Source: Ancalomicrobiaceae bacterium
GTDB taxonomy: Bacteria > Pseudomonadota > Alphaproteobacteria > Rhizobiales > Ancalomicrobiaceae
Direction of reading: 5' to 3'
Assembly (NCBI GenBank): GCA_031291575.1
Contig: JARLIT010000003.1
Coordinates: 1 to 32,292, forward strand
DNA: 32,292 nt
Shown: one piece after another, positions 1 to 8,304 of the stretch
Numbering within the stretch: position 1 is the stretch's first letter
Layout: every line of letters begins with the position of its first letter
Position numbers and translations under genes: made by a program
The notes under the pieces: generated by a model
Told to the model about the DNA's origin: nothing
The model's input: the letters and a program-made list of their open reading frames with translations, nothing else
Databases searched by the model: none

Positions 1-1
1 G

Positions 2-823
2 ACCTACCCCAACCGCCACTTCAACTTCGGCATCGCCGAACAGAACATGGTCGGTGCCGCGGCGGGCTTCGCGCTCTCCGGCTTCATCCCCTTCGTCAAC
101 ACCTTCGCGTCGTTCCTGACGCGGCGGGCCTGCGACCAGATCGCCATCTCGGTCGCCTATCCCAAGCTCAACGTGAAGTTCTTCGGCTTCCATGGCGGGA
201 TCAACCTCGGCGAAGACGGGGCGACGCAGCAGGCGGTCGAGGATCTGGCCATCATGCAAGGCATCCCCGGCATCCGCTGCTATGCGCCGATCGACGGCAA
301 CGACCTCGCCCGCGTCATGAACGAGGTGGCCGATGTGGACGGGCCGACCTACGTGCGGCTGTCGCGTTTCCCCTCGCCGCTGTTGACGCCGCCGATGACG
401 TCGCCGACGGAGAGGGCTGGCGCCTGCCGCCTGCTGAGCGAAGGCGAGGATCTCCTGGTTTTCACCACCTCGACGCTTGCCGCCAAGGTGATCGAAGCGG
501 CAGCCAGCCTGAAAGCCGAGGGAATCGGCGCCCGCGTGCTCGGTATCACCCGGCTGAAGCCGCTCGGCGATGCCGTCGCCGACGAAGTCCGCACGCGCCC
601 GGGCCGGCCGATCGCGGTGGTCGAGGAACATTCGATCCATGGCGGCCTCGCCGACGGGCTGTCGGCTCAGCTTGACGCCGCCGGCCTCGTCCATCGCATC
701 GAGCGCATCGGCGTTCCCGACCGCTTTGGCGAATCGGGCCCCCCGGAACAGCTGCTTGAGTCCTTCGGGCTCTCTGGTGCGCCTCTGGTGGCGCGACTGA
801 AGGCTGCCGCCGCTCGACGTTGA
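2..823 (+). CDS. Transketolase C-terminal subunit (5' end outside window)
   Basis: Reading frame 2 is open from the window edge, so the gene begins upstream; 273 residues are visible. The segment FGIAEQNM carries the Glu that activates thiamine diphosphate in transketolases, followed by the typical FASFLTRRACDQI stretch of the pyrimidine-binding domain and then a transketolase C-terminal domain (VVEEHSIHGGLADGLS). No diphosphate-binding GDG domain is visible. The size fits the C-terminal half of a two-gene transketolase, with the N-terminal subunit expected just upstream. Transketolase moves two-carbon ketol units between sugar phosphates. Placement ahead of a sugar importer and a xylulokinase-like gene suggests it handles the ketose phosphate made by this operon. 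A DXP-synthase-like role is less likely in this context. Confidence 0.9.
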   Translation, partial: TYPNRHFNFGIAEQNMVGAAAGFALSGFIPFVNTFASFLTRRACDQIAISVAYPKLNVKFFGFHGGINLGEDGATQQAVEDLAIMQGIPGIRCYAPIDGNDLARVMNEVADVDGPTYVRLSRFPSPLLTPPMTSPTERAGACRLLSEGEDLLVFTTSTLAAKVIEAAASLKAEGIGARVLGITRLKPLGDAVADEVRTRPGRPIAVVEEHSIHGGLADGLSAQLDAAGLVHRIERIGVPDRFGESGPPEQLLESFGLSGAPLVARLKAAAARR

Positions 824-891
824 GAATACCCCGTCGTCCGCAACCGGCCATGAACAATGCCGGACCGGGCGCGTCTCGCACCAATCAGTGG

Positions 892-939
892 CCGGAGGGC
901 GCCAGCGCTCCGGTCGCATGAGGTCGGTCGAATCCGACC
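892..939 (+). other. Two adjacent stem-loops in the leader before the sugar-binding protein
   Basis: CCGGAG (892-897) pairs with CTCCGG (908-913), and GGTCGG (922-927) pairs with CCGACC (934-939). Neither is followed by a T-run, so they are not clear intrinsic terminators. They lie in the 178-base gap between the transketolase subunit and the binding protein and could act as mRNA processing or stability elements. Confidence 0.35.
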
Positions 940-1001
940 GGAACGAAAGTCGGAACGCGGCCGATGCCGTTCAACCGCGTGAACAGCTTTGGGAGGACAT
1001 C

Positions 1002-2285
1002 ATGAGGAAATTGTTGGTACTCGGCGCTGCGCTTCTGGGAGCCAGCGTCCTGACCAGTGTCGCCTTCGCAGCGGACAAGACGGTCAATGTCTGGTCCTGG
1101 TTCATTCAGAGCACGATGCAGAAGTCGATCGACGCCTACGAGAAGGCGCACCCCGGCGTCAAGGTGACCTACACCTATTACAACTACTCGCCGGAATACA
1201 TCACCGCGCTCAAGGCCGCCGCCGCCTCCGACAGCCTGCCGGACGTCATCGGTCTGCAGCCCGGCTCGCTCACCCAGCAATATCGGGGCTATCTGGCAGC
1301 GATTAACGATCTCGCCGCCAAGGAGTGGGGCAAGGACTGGGCGGAGAAGGTGTTCCCGGTCAACCGCAAACAGATGCTGATGGGCAACCCCACCGGCGAC
1401 GCCAACTACTACATCATCCCGCAGGAATCCCAGGTTCTCTGTATCTGGTACAACCGCAAGACCTTCGAGAAGCTCGGCATCTCGGTGCCGAAGAACTACG
1501 ATGAATTGAAGGCAGCGGCCAAGAAGCTCTCCGATGGCGGCTTCCTGCCGCTGTTCCAAGGCGCAGCCGACGGTTGGCAGAACGAGAACGTCTTCCTGAT
1601 GCTGGCCAACCAGTTCGCCCCCGGTCTCACCGACAAGGCGCAGGCCGGACAGGCGCCCTGGACCTCGCCCGAACTCGTCGCGGCCATGAAGGCCTGGAAA
1701 GGCCTATTTGACGACGGCATCTTCCAGAAGGGCGCCCTCGGTGCCCACGCCTATCCGACCGGCGCCCAGCTGTTCGCCCAAGGCAAGGTCGGCATGATGG
1801 CGCTCGGCTCCTGGTGGATGCAGGAAAGCAAGTTCCCGCCGCCGCTGTCGCAGTACATCCAGAACATGGACGGCTTCGACTTCTTCTACCTGCCGCCGGT
1901 CACCGGCAGCAAGACGGCCAGCCCGCCGGTCGGCGGTGTCGACATCGGCTACGGTCTGACCAAGAACGGCGCCAAGAATCCCGATGCCTGGAGCTTCCTC
2001 GCCTCGCTGACCAATGGCGAAGCCTTGCAGCAGTCGCTCAACGATCTCAACGACCTGCCGGCCTTCGTCGGACACGAGCCGAAGGGCGAAGTCTCCGATC
2101 ATGTGAAGGACTTGTACAACCGCTTCATGGCCGACCTGCCCAAGGCCGAGAACCAGCGCTTCGCCATTCCGGCGATCGGCGAGGCTCTCGACAATGCGCT
2201 CGCTGGCGTGGCGGGCGGCAACGTCGAACCGGAAGCGGCGCTGAAGGCGGTACAGGCCGCGACGGACAAGGCGCTGGGTAAGTAA
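1002..2285 (+). CDS. Sugar ABC transporter substrate-binding protein (family 1)
   Basis: This 427-residue protein is the periplasmic sugar-capture component of the importer encoded by the following genes. The start at 1002 is chosen because GGGAGG (991-996) sits five bases upstream and because it begins a standard Sec signal peptide (MRKLL, hydrophobic core, cleavage after SVAFA). The open frame extends upstream to 888, but that stretch has no signal-like sequence. The mature protein starts with the VNVWSW...Y..AHPGVKV pattern of MalE/UgpB-type family 1 binding proteins and has the family length. The ligand cannot be read from sequence; the neighbouring FGGY kinase and AGE isomerase suggest a monosaccharide. 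The next gene is 455 bases away, a common arrangement where the binding protein is made in excess. Confidence 0.92.
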   Translation: MRKLLVLGAALLGASVLTSVAFAADKTVNVWSWFIQSTMQKSIDAYEKAHPGVKVTYTYYNYSPEYITALKAAAASDSLPDVIGLQPGSLTQQYRGYLAAINDLAAKEWGKDWAEKVFPVNRKQMLMGNPTGDANYYIIPQESQVLCIWYNRKTFEKLGISVPKNYDELKAAAKKLSDGGFLPLFQGAADGWQNENVFLMLANQFAPGLTDKAQAGQAPWTSPELVAAMKAWKGLFDDGIFQKGALGAHAYPTGAQLFAQGKVGMMALGSWWMQESKFPPPLSQYIQNMDGFDFFYLPPVTGSKTASPPVGGVDIGYGLTKNGAKNPDAWSFLASLTNGEALQQSLNDLNDLPAFVGHEPKGEVSDHVKDLYNRFMADLPKAENQRFAIPAIGEALDNALAGVAGGNVEPEAALKAVQAATDKALGK

Positions 2286-2297
2286 GCGTTCCTCTCT

Positions 2298-2325
2298 CCC
2301 GGCTCCGCGGCGTCTGCCGCCCGGG
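2298..2325 (+). other. Stem-loop just after the binding-protein gene
   Basis: CCCGG (2298-2302) pairs with CCGGG (2321-2325), enclosing GCGGC (2307-2311) paired with GCCGC (2316-2320) around a GTCT loop. It begins 13 bases after the stop codon and has no T-run. It could protect the 3' end of the binding-protein mRNA or partly stop transcription before the permease genes. Confidence 0.45.
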
Positions 2326-2386
2326 GCTCAGAGCATCTCCGATCGGAAAGACCCTCCTCCGATTCCTACGGAAATGCACCTGAGCC
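2325..2386. repeat. Long palindromic intergenic element
   Basis: GGCTCAG (2325-2331) is matched by CTGAGCC (2380-2386), and the arms continue inward (2327-2341 against 2369-2384, about 13 paired positions). An inner perfect stem ATCGGA (2342-2347)/TCCGAT (2358-2363) closes a 10-base loop. The whole is a 62-base imperfect palindrome in non-coding DNA. It looks like a REP- or MITE-like repeat; copy number cannot be judged from this window. Confidence 0.55.
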
Positions 2387-2740
2387 AAAGACTTGAGCGC
2401 GGTTCCATCAGTCCGGTCGGGTCGATCGGACCTGGATGCGCTCTCGGTCCCGGTCAACGGCAGGCGCCCGGAGTTGGAGGCTGCCGGAGCCTTCTGGCGT
2501 ATGATTGCCTTTCAGAGGCTCCTGCCTCGGGGGCGCCGCCTCGCGGAAAAATCCCCCCTGTTGCAGCCGCGAAAGGCGATGACGTTCGGTCAAGACCATG
2601 CACAAGACCAAAGAAACAGAGACTCTTGACGTGGTCGTTCGCCCGGCCGGTGCCCACGGGCGGCGCCCCTCCTCCGCGAGGGGGGGCCGTCGTCCCGCCT
2701 CGTTTGTCGCCGTCGGTTTGCCGGTCTGTTGGGGGGAAAC

Positions 2741-3694
2741 ATGCCAACGCTAGCCTCACAGGGCGAGACGATCCGCCTGCAGCCGGCAACCCGGCGCTCG
2801 CGCCGCTTCGCCGGTCCGTGGACCTACCTGTTTCTCGCCCCCGCGGTGCTGCTGTTCGTCGTCTTCATCGCCTACCCGATCGTCTGGGTCGCTTGCCAAA
2901 GCTTCTTCAGCGAAGACCGCGACCACACCGCCAGCTTCGTCGGCCTTGAAACCTACTGGGCCGTGTTGGGCGATCCGGTGTTCTGGATCGTCGTGCGCAA
3001 CATGGTGCTGTGGGGCCTGATCACCATCCCGGTGCAGATGCTGATCGGCGGCACCGTCGCCTATTTCATCGAACGCCATACCAACGCCTGGCGCGGCTTC
3101 TTCCGCACCATGTTCTTTCTGCCGGTGGTGACATCGGTCTCCGTCATCAGTCTGGTGTGGGTGCAGATCTACGCGCCCTACTACGGCATCGGCCAGGAAT
3201 ACCTGCGCCACTTCGGCATCATCATGGCCTCCTCGCCGATCGGCGACCCGTCGACGGCGATCTACGCCCTGATCCTGGTCAACATCTGGCAGTGGACCGG
3301 CTTTTCCATGCTGATGTATGTCGCCGGCATCGCCAACCTGCCGACCGAAGTTCTCGACGCGGCTCGTGTCGACGGCGCGCGCGGCTTGCGACTCGCCTGG
3401 AGCATCATCATCCCGATGCTGATGCCGGTCACCAAGTCGCTGTTGCTGCTCGGCATCATCGGCACTCTGCAGACCTTCCCGGTGGTGCAGCTGATGACCG
3501 GCGGCGGTCCCAACCACGCCTCGGAAGTGTTTGGCACCTATGTCTTCCGCACCTCGTTCGTGCTCGGCGATACCGGCAAGGGCGCGACGATTTCAGTGAT
3601 CGTGCTGGTGCTGGCGCTGATCCTGTCGCTCGTCCAGATCGTCTATCTCGGCGCCGATCTGGCTCCCTCGGGGCACAAGGAGGAGAGCCGCTGA
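2741..3694 (+). CDS. Sugar ABC transporter permease, MalF/UgpA type
   Basis: This 317-residue inner-membrane protein is the first permease of the sugar importer. The start at 2741 follows a purine-rich GGGGGGAAA site (2731-2739); an in-frame TTG at 2729 is less likely. A first transmembrane segment (TYLFLAPAVLLFVVFIAYPI, about residues 28-47) is followed by five more hydrophobic segments. The EAA loop that docks on the ATPase reads DAARVDGARG...IIIPML. MalF/UgpA-type permeases work as heterodimers with a MalG/UgpE-type partner, which is the next gene; its start overlaps this stop by one base. Family membership is clear, the substrate is not. Confidence 0.93.
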   Translation: MPTLASQGETIRLQPATRRSRRFAGPWTYLFLAPAVLLFVVFIAYPIVWVACQSFFSEDRDHTASFVGLETYWAVLGDPVFWIVVRNMVLWGLITIPVQMLIGGTVAYFIERHTNAWRGFFRTMFFLPVVTSVSVISLVWVQIYAPYYGIGQEYLRHFGIIMASSPIGDPSTAIYALILVNIWQWTGFSMLMYVAGIANLPTEVLDAARVDGARGLRLAWSIIIPMLMPVTKSLLLLGIIGTLQTFPVVQLMTGGGPNHASEVFGTYVFRTSFVLGDTGKGATISVIVLVLALILSLVQIVYLGADLAPSGHKEESR

Positions 3695-4524
3695 TGCGTC
3701 GCCATCATCCCAATATCAGCCGCATCGTCATCCACGCCGCACTGTTTGCGTTGTTGGCGGTCTGGATGATCCCCGAAGTCTACATGCTGTCGATCGGTCT
3801 CAGGACGCCCGATCAGGCCTTCGACGCAACGCTGATGGCCTGGCCGCTGACGCTCGACAATTTCGCCACGGTCATTCGCGACAACGCGATCGTCAGCTTC
3901 TTCCTCAACAGCCTGATCGTCACCCTGGCCACGGTCGCCATCGTCGTCGCCTGCTCGACGCTGTTCGCCTTCGCCTGCGCGGTTCTGCACCTGCGCTGGT
4001 CACTGGTGCTCTACGCCACGCTCCTGACCACGCTGATGGTGCCGCTCGCCTCGCTGGTGCTGCCGCTCGCCATTCTGCTGAAGACCTTCGGCTGGGTGAA
4101 CACCTATGCCGGCGTGATCTTTCCCTATGCGGCGCTCGGCGCGCCGTTTGCGGTCGTCGTGCTGAAGGCCTTCATGGAGGATTCGCCCAAGGAACTGTTC
4201 GAGGCCGCCCGCGTCGATGGCTGCAACGCTTGGCAGACCTACTGGCACGTCGCCCTGCCGCTCATCCGCCCGGCACTGGTGTTCGTCGGCATCTGGCAGT
4301 TCATCGTCACCTGGAACGAGTTCTTCCTGGCGCTGATCATCCTGACGCGCAACGAGGTCAAGACGCTGACCATCGTGCCGATGCAGTATTCTGGCCTCTA
4401 CATGGCCAATCCCGGTGCCCTGTTCGCGGTGCTGACCCTGATCGCCCTGCCGCTGATCCTGCTCTACGTGGTCGTGCAGCGCGCCTTCGTCCGCGGCCTG
4501 CTCGCCGGCGCAGTGAAAGGATGA
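3694..4524 (+). CDS. Sugar ABC transporter permease, MalG/UgpE type
   Basis: This 276-residue inner-membrane protein is the second permease half. Its ATG (3694) shares one base with the preceding TGA, and AGGAG (3681-3685) sits upstream, which indicates translational coupling. It has the N-terminal helix and the PEVYMLSIGLRT periplasmic stretch usual in MalG-type permeases. Its EAA loop is clear: EAARVDGCNAWQTYWHVALP. It should form a heterodimer with the previous gene product and be powered by the ATPase at 5939-7006. The kinase gene inserted between permeases and ATPase implies the imported sugar is phosphorylated by that kinase, directly or after isomerisation. Confidence 0.93.
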   Translation: MRRHHPNISRIVIHAALFALLAVWMIPEVYMLSIGLRTPDQAFDATLMAWPLTLDNFATVIRDNAIVSFFLNSLIVTLATVAIVVACSTLFAFACAVLHLRWSLVLYATLLTTLMVPLASLVLPLAILLKTFGWVNTYAGVIFPYAALGAPFAVVVLKAFMEDSPKELFEAARVDGCNAWQTYWHVALPLIRPALVFVGIWQFIVTWNEFFLALIILTRNEVKTLTIVPMQYSGLYMANPGALFAVLTLIALPLILLYVVVQRAFVRGLLAGAVKG

Positions 4525-5933
4525 CCGAGATGAAGCTGATCGGCATCGATATCGGCACGTCGTCGGTGAAGGCGGTGCGGCTTGGCGTCGACGGCAAGGC
4601 GACGGTCGAGGCAGCGGTCTCCAAGCCCTATGCCGCCGATGGCCAGCCGACGCGCGATCCAAGACTGTGGGCCCGGCTGGCCGAGGAAGCGCTCACCGAC
4701 CTCAGCCTCGGCGAGGACATCGCCGCAATCGGCTTCACCGGCCAGATGCATTCGCTCGTTGCCGTCGATTCCTCGGGCGATCTGGTGGCGCCGGTGAAGC
4801 TCTGGCTCGACATGGACGGCGCATCCGATCTCGCCGCTTTCGTCGCCGCCTATCCCGGTCGTTTCGCCGCCGAGACCGGCAATCTTCCGCTGCCCGACTT
4901 CACGCTGGCCAAATGGCTGTGGGCGAAGCGGCAGATCCCGAAGCTGGCCGGTCGCGTGGTACGCCTCTACTGCGCCAAGGACTATGTGCGCGCCCATCTC
5001 GATCCATCGGCGCCGTTCGCCGTCGACCGCAACGAGGCGGCCGGCATGCAGGTCTACGATCCCTTCGCTGATTGCTGGCACATGGGCCTCCTTGAAGCGG
5101 CCGGCCTGCCGAAGAGCGTGCTGCCGGATCTGGCCCGCGGCAGCGATGCTGCCGGACGTTGGCACGGCATTCCGCTCATCATCGGCGTCGGCGATCAGGC
5201 GTCTGCCGCGCGCGCCATTGGCGCCCTGATGCCGGGCGTGGTGTCGCTGTCGCTCGGCACCTCCGGGGTACTGTCCTTCCCGCTCGCCAAAGCCGATTTG
5301 CCGACGGTGTGGGACGGCTCGTTCCATCTGTTTCCGAGCGGCTTTGACGACAGCTACCAGGTGATCGGCACGGTGCCGGCCTTCGGGGCGACATTGCGCT
5401 GGCTGCAGGGCCTGTTCGGCCGCCCGGCAGCGGAACTGGATGCGCTCGCGGCCAGCCGGCCGGCCGGCTCGGGGCGGGCGCTGTTCCTGCCCTATCTTGC
5501 CGGATCCGGCGCACCGCACCCGGACCACGGGCTCGACGGCCGGATGCACGGCCTCGATGTCGGCTGCGGGGCGGCCGAAATCGTTCGCGCCGTCTATGAT
5601 GGTTTGGCGCAGGAACTGGCGGCAATCATCGGCGAGGCGGCGGAGGTCGGTGCGTCGACCCGGCAGCTGATCTTGTCGGGCGGCGCCACCCACCTGCCGG
5701 CGCTCGTCTCAACGCTCACCGCCTATCTTCCGGCCGAATGCCGGCTGGTCGATGCCGCCGAGGCCAGCGCCGTCGGGGCGGCTCTGGCGGCGCTCGACCA
5801 TCTCGTCCCCGGCAACGGCCTCAGCCTCGGCACGGCGGATCTGCCCGCTTCGGCGTCGCACCCCATTCGCGACGATTGGCGCCGCCTGCGCGGGGCGACC
5901 CTGGCTGAAGCTCAAATTCATGGAAAGGGCTGA
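4521..5933 (+). CDS. xylB: FGGY-family carbohydrate kinase, xylulokinase-like
   Basis: About 470 residues, the normal FGGY length. The N-terminal phosphate-binding motif is GIDIGTSSVKAV (Asp10), then GFTGQMHSLV, the catalytic-base segment GVGDQASAARAIG (Asp near residue 225), LSLGTSGVLSFP, and the C-terminal adenosine motif LILSGGATHLPAL. These match xylulokinases, which turn D-xylulose plus ATP into D-xylulose 5-phosphate in the cytoplasm. The ATG at 4521 overlaps the previous stop; an in-frame ATG at 4530 has better spacing from AAAGG (4516-4520) and may be the true start. The transketolase subunit upstream fits D-xylulose 5-phosphate as product. Related kinases act on D-apulose, L-xylulose or ribulose, so the symbol is provisional. 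Confidence 0.85.
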   Translation: MTEMKLIGIDIGTSSVKAVRLGVDGKATVEAAVSKPYAADGQPTRDPRLWARLAEEALTDLSLGEDIAAIGFTGQMHSLVAVDSSGDLVAPVKLWLDMDGASDLAAFVAAYPGRFAAETGNLPLPDFTLAKWLWAKRQIPKLAGRVVRLYCAKDYVRAHLDPSAPFAVDRNEAAGMQVYDPFADCWHMGLLEAAGLPKSVLPDLARGSDAAGRWHGIPLIIGVGDQASAARAIGALMPGVVSLSLGTSGVLSFPLAKADLPTVWDGSFHLFPSGFDDSYQVIGTVPAFGATLRWLQGLFGRPAAELDALAASRPAGSGRALFLPYLAGSGAPHPDHGLDGRMHGLDVGCGAAEIVRAVYDGLAQELAAIIGEAAEVGASTRQLILSGGATHLPALVSTLTAYLPAECRLVDAAEASAVGAALAALDHLVPGNGLSLGTADLPASASHPIRDDWRRLRGATLAEAQIHGKG

Positions 5934-5938
5934 CGAGG

Positions 5939-7006
5939 ATGTCGAAGCTCGAGCTCAAGGCCGTATCCAAGCGCTTCGGCGCGGTCGAGATCTTCTCGCC
6001 GCTCGATCTCACGGTGGAGCACGGCGAATTCTGCGCGCTGGTCGGTCCGTCCGGCTGCGGCAAGTCGACACTTCTCAGGATCATCGCCGGACTGGAGCCG
6101 CCCAGCTCCGGCAAGGTGTTGATCGATGACGAGGACGTCACTGGCCAGGAACCTCCGGATCGCGGCATCGCCATGGTGTTCCAATCCTACGCGCTCTACC
6201 CGCACATGAAGGTGCACGAGAACGTCGGCTTCGGCCTGAGGATCGCCCGGCGCTCGGCCGAGGAGATCAAGTCCAAAGTGGCCGCCGCAGCGCAGAAGCT
6301 GCGCCTCGACGCCCTGCTCGACCGGATGCCGCGCGAACTCTCCGGAGGCCAGCGCCAGCGTGTGGCGATCGGCCGCGCCATCACCCGCGACCCCCGGATC
6401 TTCCTGCTCGACGAGCCGCTTTCGAACCTCGATGCGGCGCTCAGGGGCGGCATGCGGGTCGAGATCGCCCGGCTCCGGCAGAGCCTCGGCGCGACGATGA
6501 TCTATGTGACGCACGATCAGGTCGAGGCGATGACGCTGGCCGACCGAATCGTGGTGATGAACAAGGGGCGCATCGAGCAGATCGGCGCGCCGATGGAGCT
6601 GTACCATCATCCGGCCAATCGCTTCGTCGCCTCCTTCATCGGCTCGCCGTCGATGAATTTCTTCGAGGCCGACGTGCGCGATGGCAATGGCGACGAACTG
6701 GTGCTGCGCCTTGCCGACGGATCGGACATGGTCGTCGACCGCGTCATCAGTCCGGTGACGTCCGGCCGGGTGACGCTCGGTATCCGGCCGGAGCATGTCG
6801 AACTCGGCACGGCTGCCGGCACCGGCAACTGCATGCCCGGCACCGTCGTGGTGGTCGAGCGGCTCGGCTGCGACACGCTGCTGCACATCGATGCGACCGG
6901 CCGTCCGCTGGTGATGCGACAGCCGCGCGATCTTGCCGGCATCCACGCCGGCGAACGCGTGACCTGCCGCTTCCCCGCCGAGGCCTGCCACGTCTTCCTG
7001 AACTGA
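5939..7006 (+). CDS. Sugar ABC transporter ATP-binding protein, MalK/UgpC type
   Basis: This 355-residue cytoplasmic ATPase drives the importer formed with the two permeases upstream. Walker A is GPSGCGKST (residues 36-44), followed by the Q-loop VFQSYALYPHM, signature LSGGQRQR, Walker B IFLLDEP with D-loop SNLDAAL, and switch His in YVTHDQ. The C-terminal third is the regulatory TOBE/OB domain of MalK-type proteins (LGIRPEHVEL). It begins five bases after the kinase stop. ATPases of this class are sometimes shared between several family 1 importers. Confidence 0.94.
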   Translation: MSKLELKAVSKRFGAVEIFSPLDLTVEHGEFCALVGPSGCGKSTLLRIIAGLEPPSSGKVLIDDEDVTGQEPPDRGIAMVFQSYALYPHMKVHENVGFGLRIARRSAEEIKSKVAAAAQKLRLDALLDRMPRELSGGQRQRVAIGRAITRDPRIFLLDEPLSNLDAALRGGMRVEIARLRQSLGATMIYVTHDQVEAMTLADRIVVMNKGRIEQIGAPMELYHHPANRFVASFIGSPSMNFFEADVRDGNGDELVLRLADGSDMVVDRVISPVTSGRVTLGIRPEHVELGTAAGTGNCMPGTVVVVERLGCDTLLHIDATGRPLVMRQPRDLAGIHAGERVTCRFPAEACHVFLN

Positions 7007-7096
7007 CGCGACACCCCGTTCGCTTTCCGGGCGAAACGCCATCTGCGCCGAGGACGGCCGGCGGAGGCCTTCGCTTGCCAAATTGGGACAGGACAT

Positions 7097-8287
7097 ATGA
7101 ACCGACCTGACGCCTTAGCTGATCTTGCCGCGCTGTCCGAGCGACTGACGGTCTGGCTGTTCGATGCCGCCTTACCGCTGTGGTGGCGCCACGGCATCGA
7201 CCGGGTCAACGGCGGCTTTCACGAGGTCATCGGCCTCGATGGCGCGGCCGTCGCGATGGAGCGGCGGGTGCGCGTGACGGCTCGGCAGGTCTTTGCCTTC
7301 GCGCTCGCCGGCAAGCTCGGCTGGAATGGCGACTGGCGCGGTGCGGTCGATGACGGCCTTGCCTATTTCTTCCGGGCCTGCGTCTTGCCGAACGGAGCGG
7401 TGCGCAAGGTGACACGCGCCGACGGCAGCCCCAAGGACGATACGTTCTGCCTCTATGATCAGGCTTTCGCGCTGTTCGCCCTGGCGGCCGCGGCGTCCGT
7501 CGTCGGCAATCGGGCCGACGTCGAAGCGGCAGCCGTCAAGCTGCGCACCCTATTGCTCAACGACTACAGAAATCCGATCGCCGGCTTCGAGGAGGCCAAT
7601 CCCCGCTCGCTGCCGCTCAAAGCCAATCCGCACATGCACACCTTCGAGGCGTGCCTGGCCTGGGAGGAAGTCGGCGGCGATGCCTCCTGGAGCCGGCTGG
7701 CCGACGAACTCGCCGACCTGTGCCTGTCGCGGCTGATCGATCGCCGCACCGGCTGGCTGAAGGAATATTTCGACGGCGAATGGCGCCTGATGGCCGGCGA
7801 TCTCGGCCGCATCTGTGAACCCGGCCACCAGTTCGAGTGGTCCTGGCTGCTGACGCGTTGGGGAATTTCGCGCCAGCGCCCCGACGCGATCGCTGCCGCC
7901 CGTTCGCTGACGGCGCAGGCCGAGGCGCACGGCATCAACCGGCCTGGTGAGGTTGCCATCATGGAGCTCTATGACGACGGCCGCATCAAAGACGGCACGG
8001 CGCGGCTATGGTCGCAGACCGAACGGCTGAAGGGCAATCTGGCGCTGGCCGATGCCGCTGCTGACGCTGGCGAGCGCAACCGGCATCTCGCGGCCGCGGC
8101 GACAGCCGGGCGGACGCTGATGCGCTTTCTCGACGTCGAGACTCCTGGATTGTGGCGCGATCGAATGCACCCGGACGGGCACTTCGATGTCGAGCCGGCA
8201 CCCGCCTCGAGCTTCTATCACATCATCTGCGCCATCGATCAGCTTCGGACCTTCGTGGCCGGCAGCGCTGGACGCACGCGTGGTTGA
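7097..8287 (+). CDS. AGE-family sugar isomerase/epimerase (mannose isomerase-like)
   Basis: This 396-residue protein has the length and helical-barrel pattern of the N-acylglucosamine 2-epimerase superfamily. Family landmarks include ARQVFAFALAGKLGW, NPHMHTFEACLAWEE, the active-site segment PGHQFEWSWLL (His near 244) and SFYHIICAID (His near 375). These two His positions correspond to the proton-transfer pair of YihS-type aldose-ketose isomerases. Known activities are mannose/fructose, lyxose/xylulose and sulfoquinovose/sulfofructose isomerisation, or 2-epimerisation of N-acetylglucosamine or cellobiose. The start follows AGGA (7088-7091). With a xylulokinase-like gene and transketolase in the operon, an aldose-to-ketose step feeding the kinase is the most economical reading; this is inference. 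Confidence 0.85.
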   Translation: MNRPDALADLAALSERLTVWLFDAALPLWWRHGIDRVNGGFHEVIGLDGAAVAMERRVRVTARQVFAFALAGKLGWNGDWRGAVDDGLAYFFRACVLPNGAVRKVTRADGSPKDDTFCLYDQAFALFALAAAASVVGNRADVEAAAVKLRTLLLNDYRNPIAGFEEANPRSLPLKANPHMHTFEACLAWEEVGGDASWSRLADELADLCLSRLIDRRTGWLKEYFDGEWRLMAGDLGRICEPGHQFEWSWLLTRWGISRQRPDAIAAARSLTAQAEAHGINRPGEVAIMELYDDGRIKDGTARLWSQTERLKGNLALADAAADAGERNRHLAAAATAGRTLMRFLDVETPGLWRDRMHPDGHFDVEPAPASSFYHIICAIDQLRTFVAGSAGRTRG

Positions 8288-8289
8288 CT

Positions 8290-8303
8290 GCCGACAACTC
8301 GGC
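8290..8303. terminator. Hairpin filling the gap between two convergent operons
   Basis: GCCGA (8290-8294), CAAC loop, TCGGC (8299-8303) exactly occupies the 17-base gap between the stop of the isomerase gene and the stop of the lactonase gene on the other strand. It lacks a T-run and has only five pairs, so a bidirectional terminator role is tentative. Confidence 0.3.
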
Positions 8304-8304
8304 C

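Larger units (their letters stand above)
2286..2740. other. 455-base intergenic region between binding protein and permease
   Basis: No supportable gene lies here; the short frames lack binding sites and recognisable protein sequence. It holds the stem-loop at 2298-2325, the palindrome at 2325-2386 and a further GC-rich hairpin (CCCCTC 2666-2671 with GAGGGG 2678-2683). A separate promoter for the permease genes is possible, but none was recognised. Confidence 0.6.

Noticed and set aside
2374..2949. Open frames in the gap before the first permease gene
   Set aside because: One runs into the permease gene in another frame, and the others are short with no ribosome site or domain. The region is better explained by palindromes.
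4464..5693. Long minus-strand open frame opposite the kinase gene
   Set aside because: It is an antisense shadow of a clear FGGY kinase. Its sequence is rich in Arg, Gly, Ala and His with no domain, as expected from reversed GC-rich codons.
5918..7096. Long minus-strand open frame opposite the MalK-type ATPase gene
   Set aside because: The plus strand has all ABC ATPase motifs. The reverse frame has no recognisable motif.
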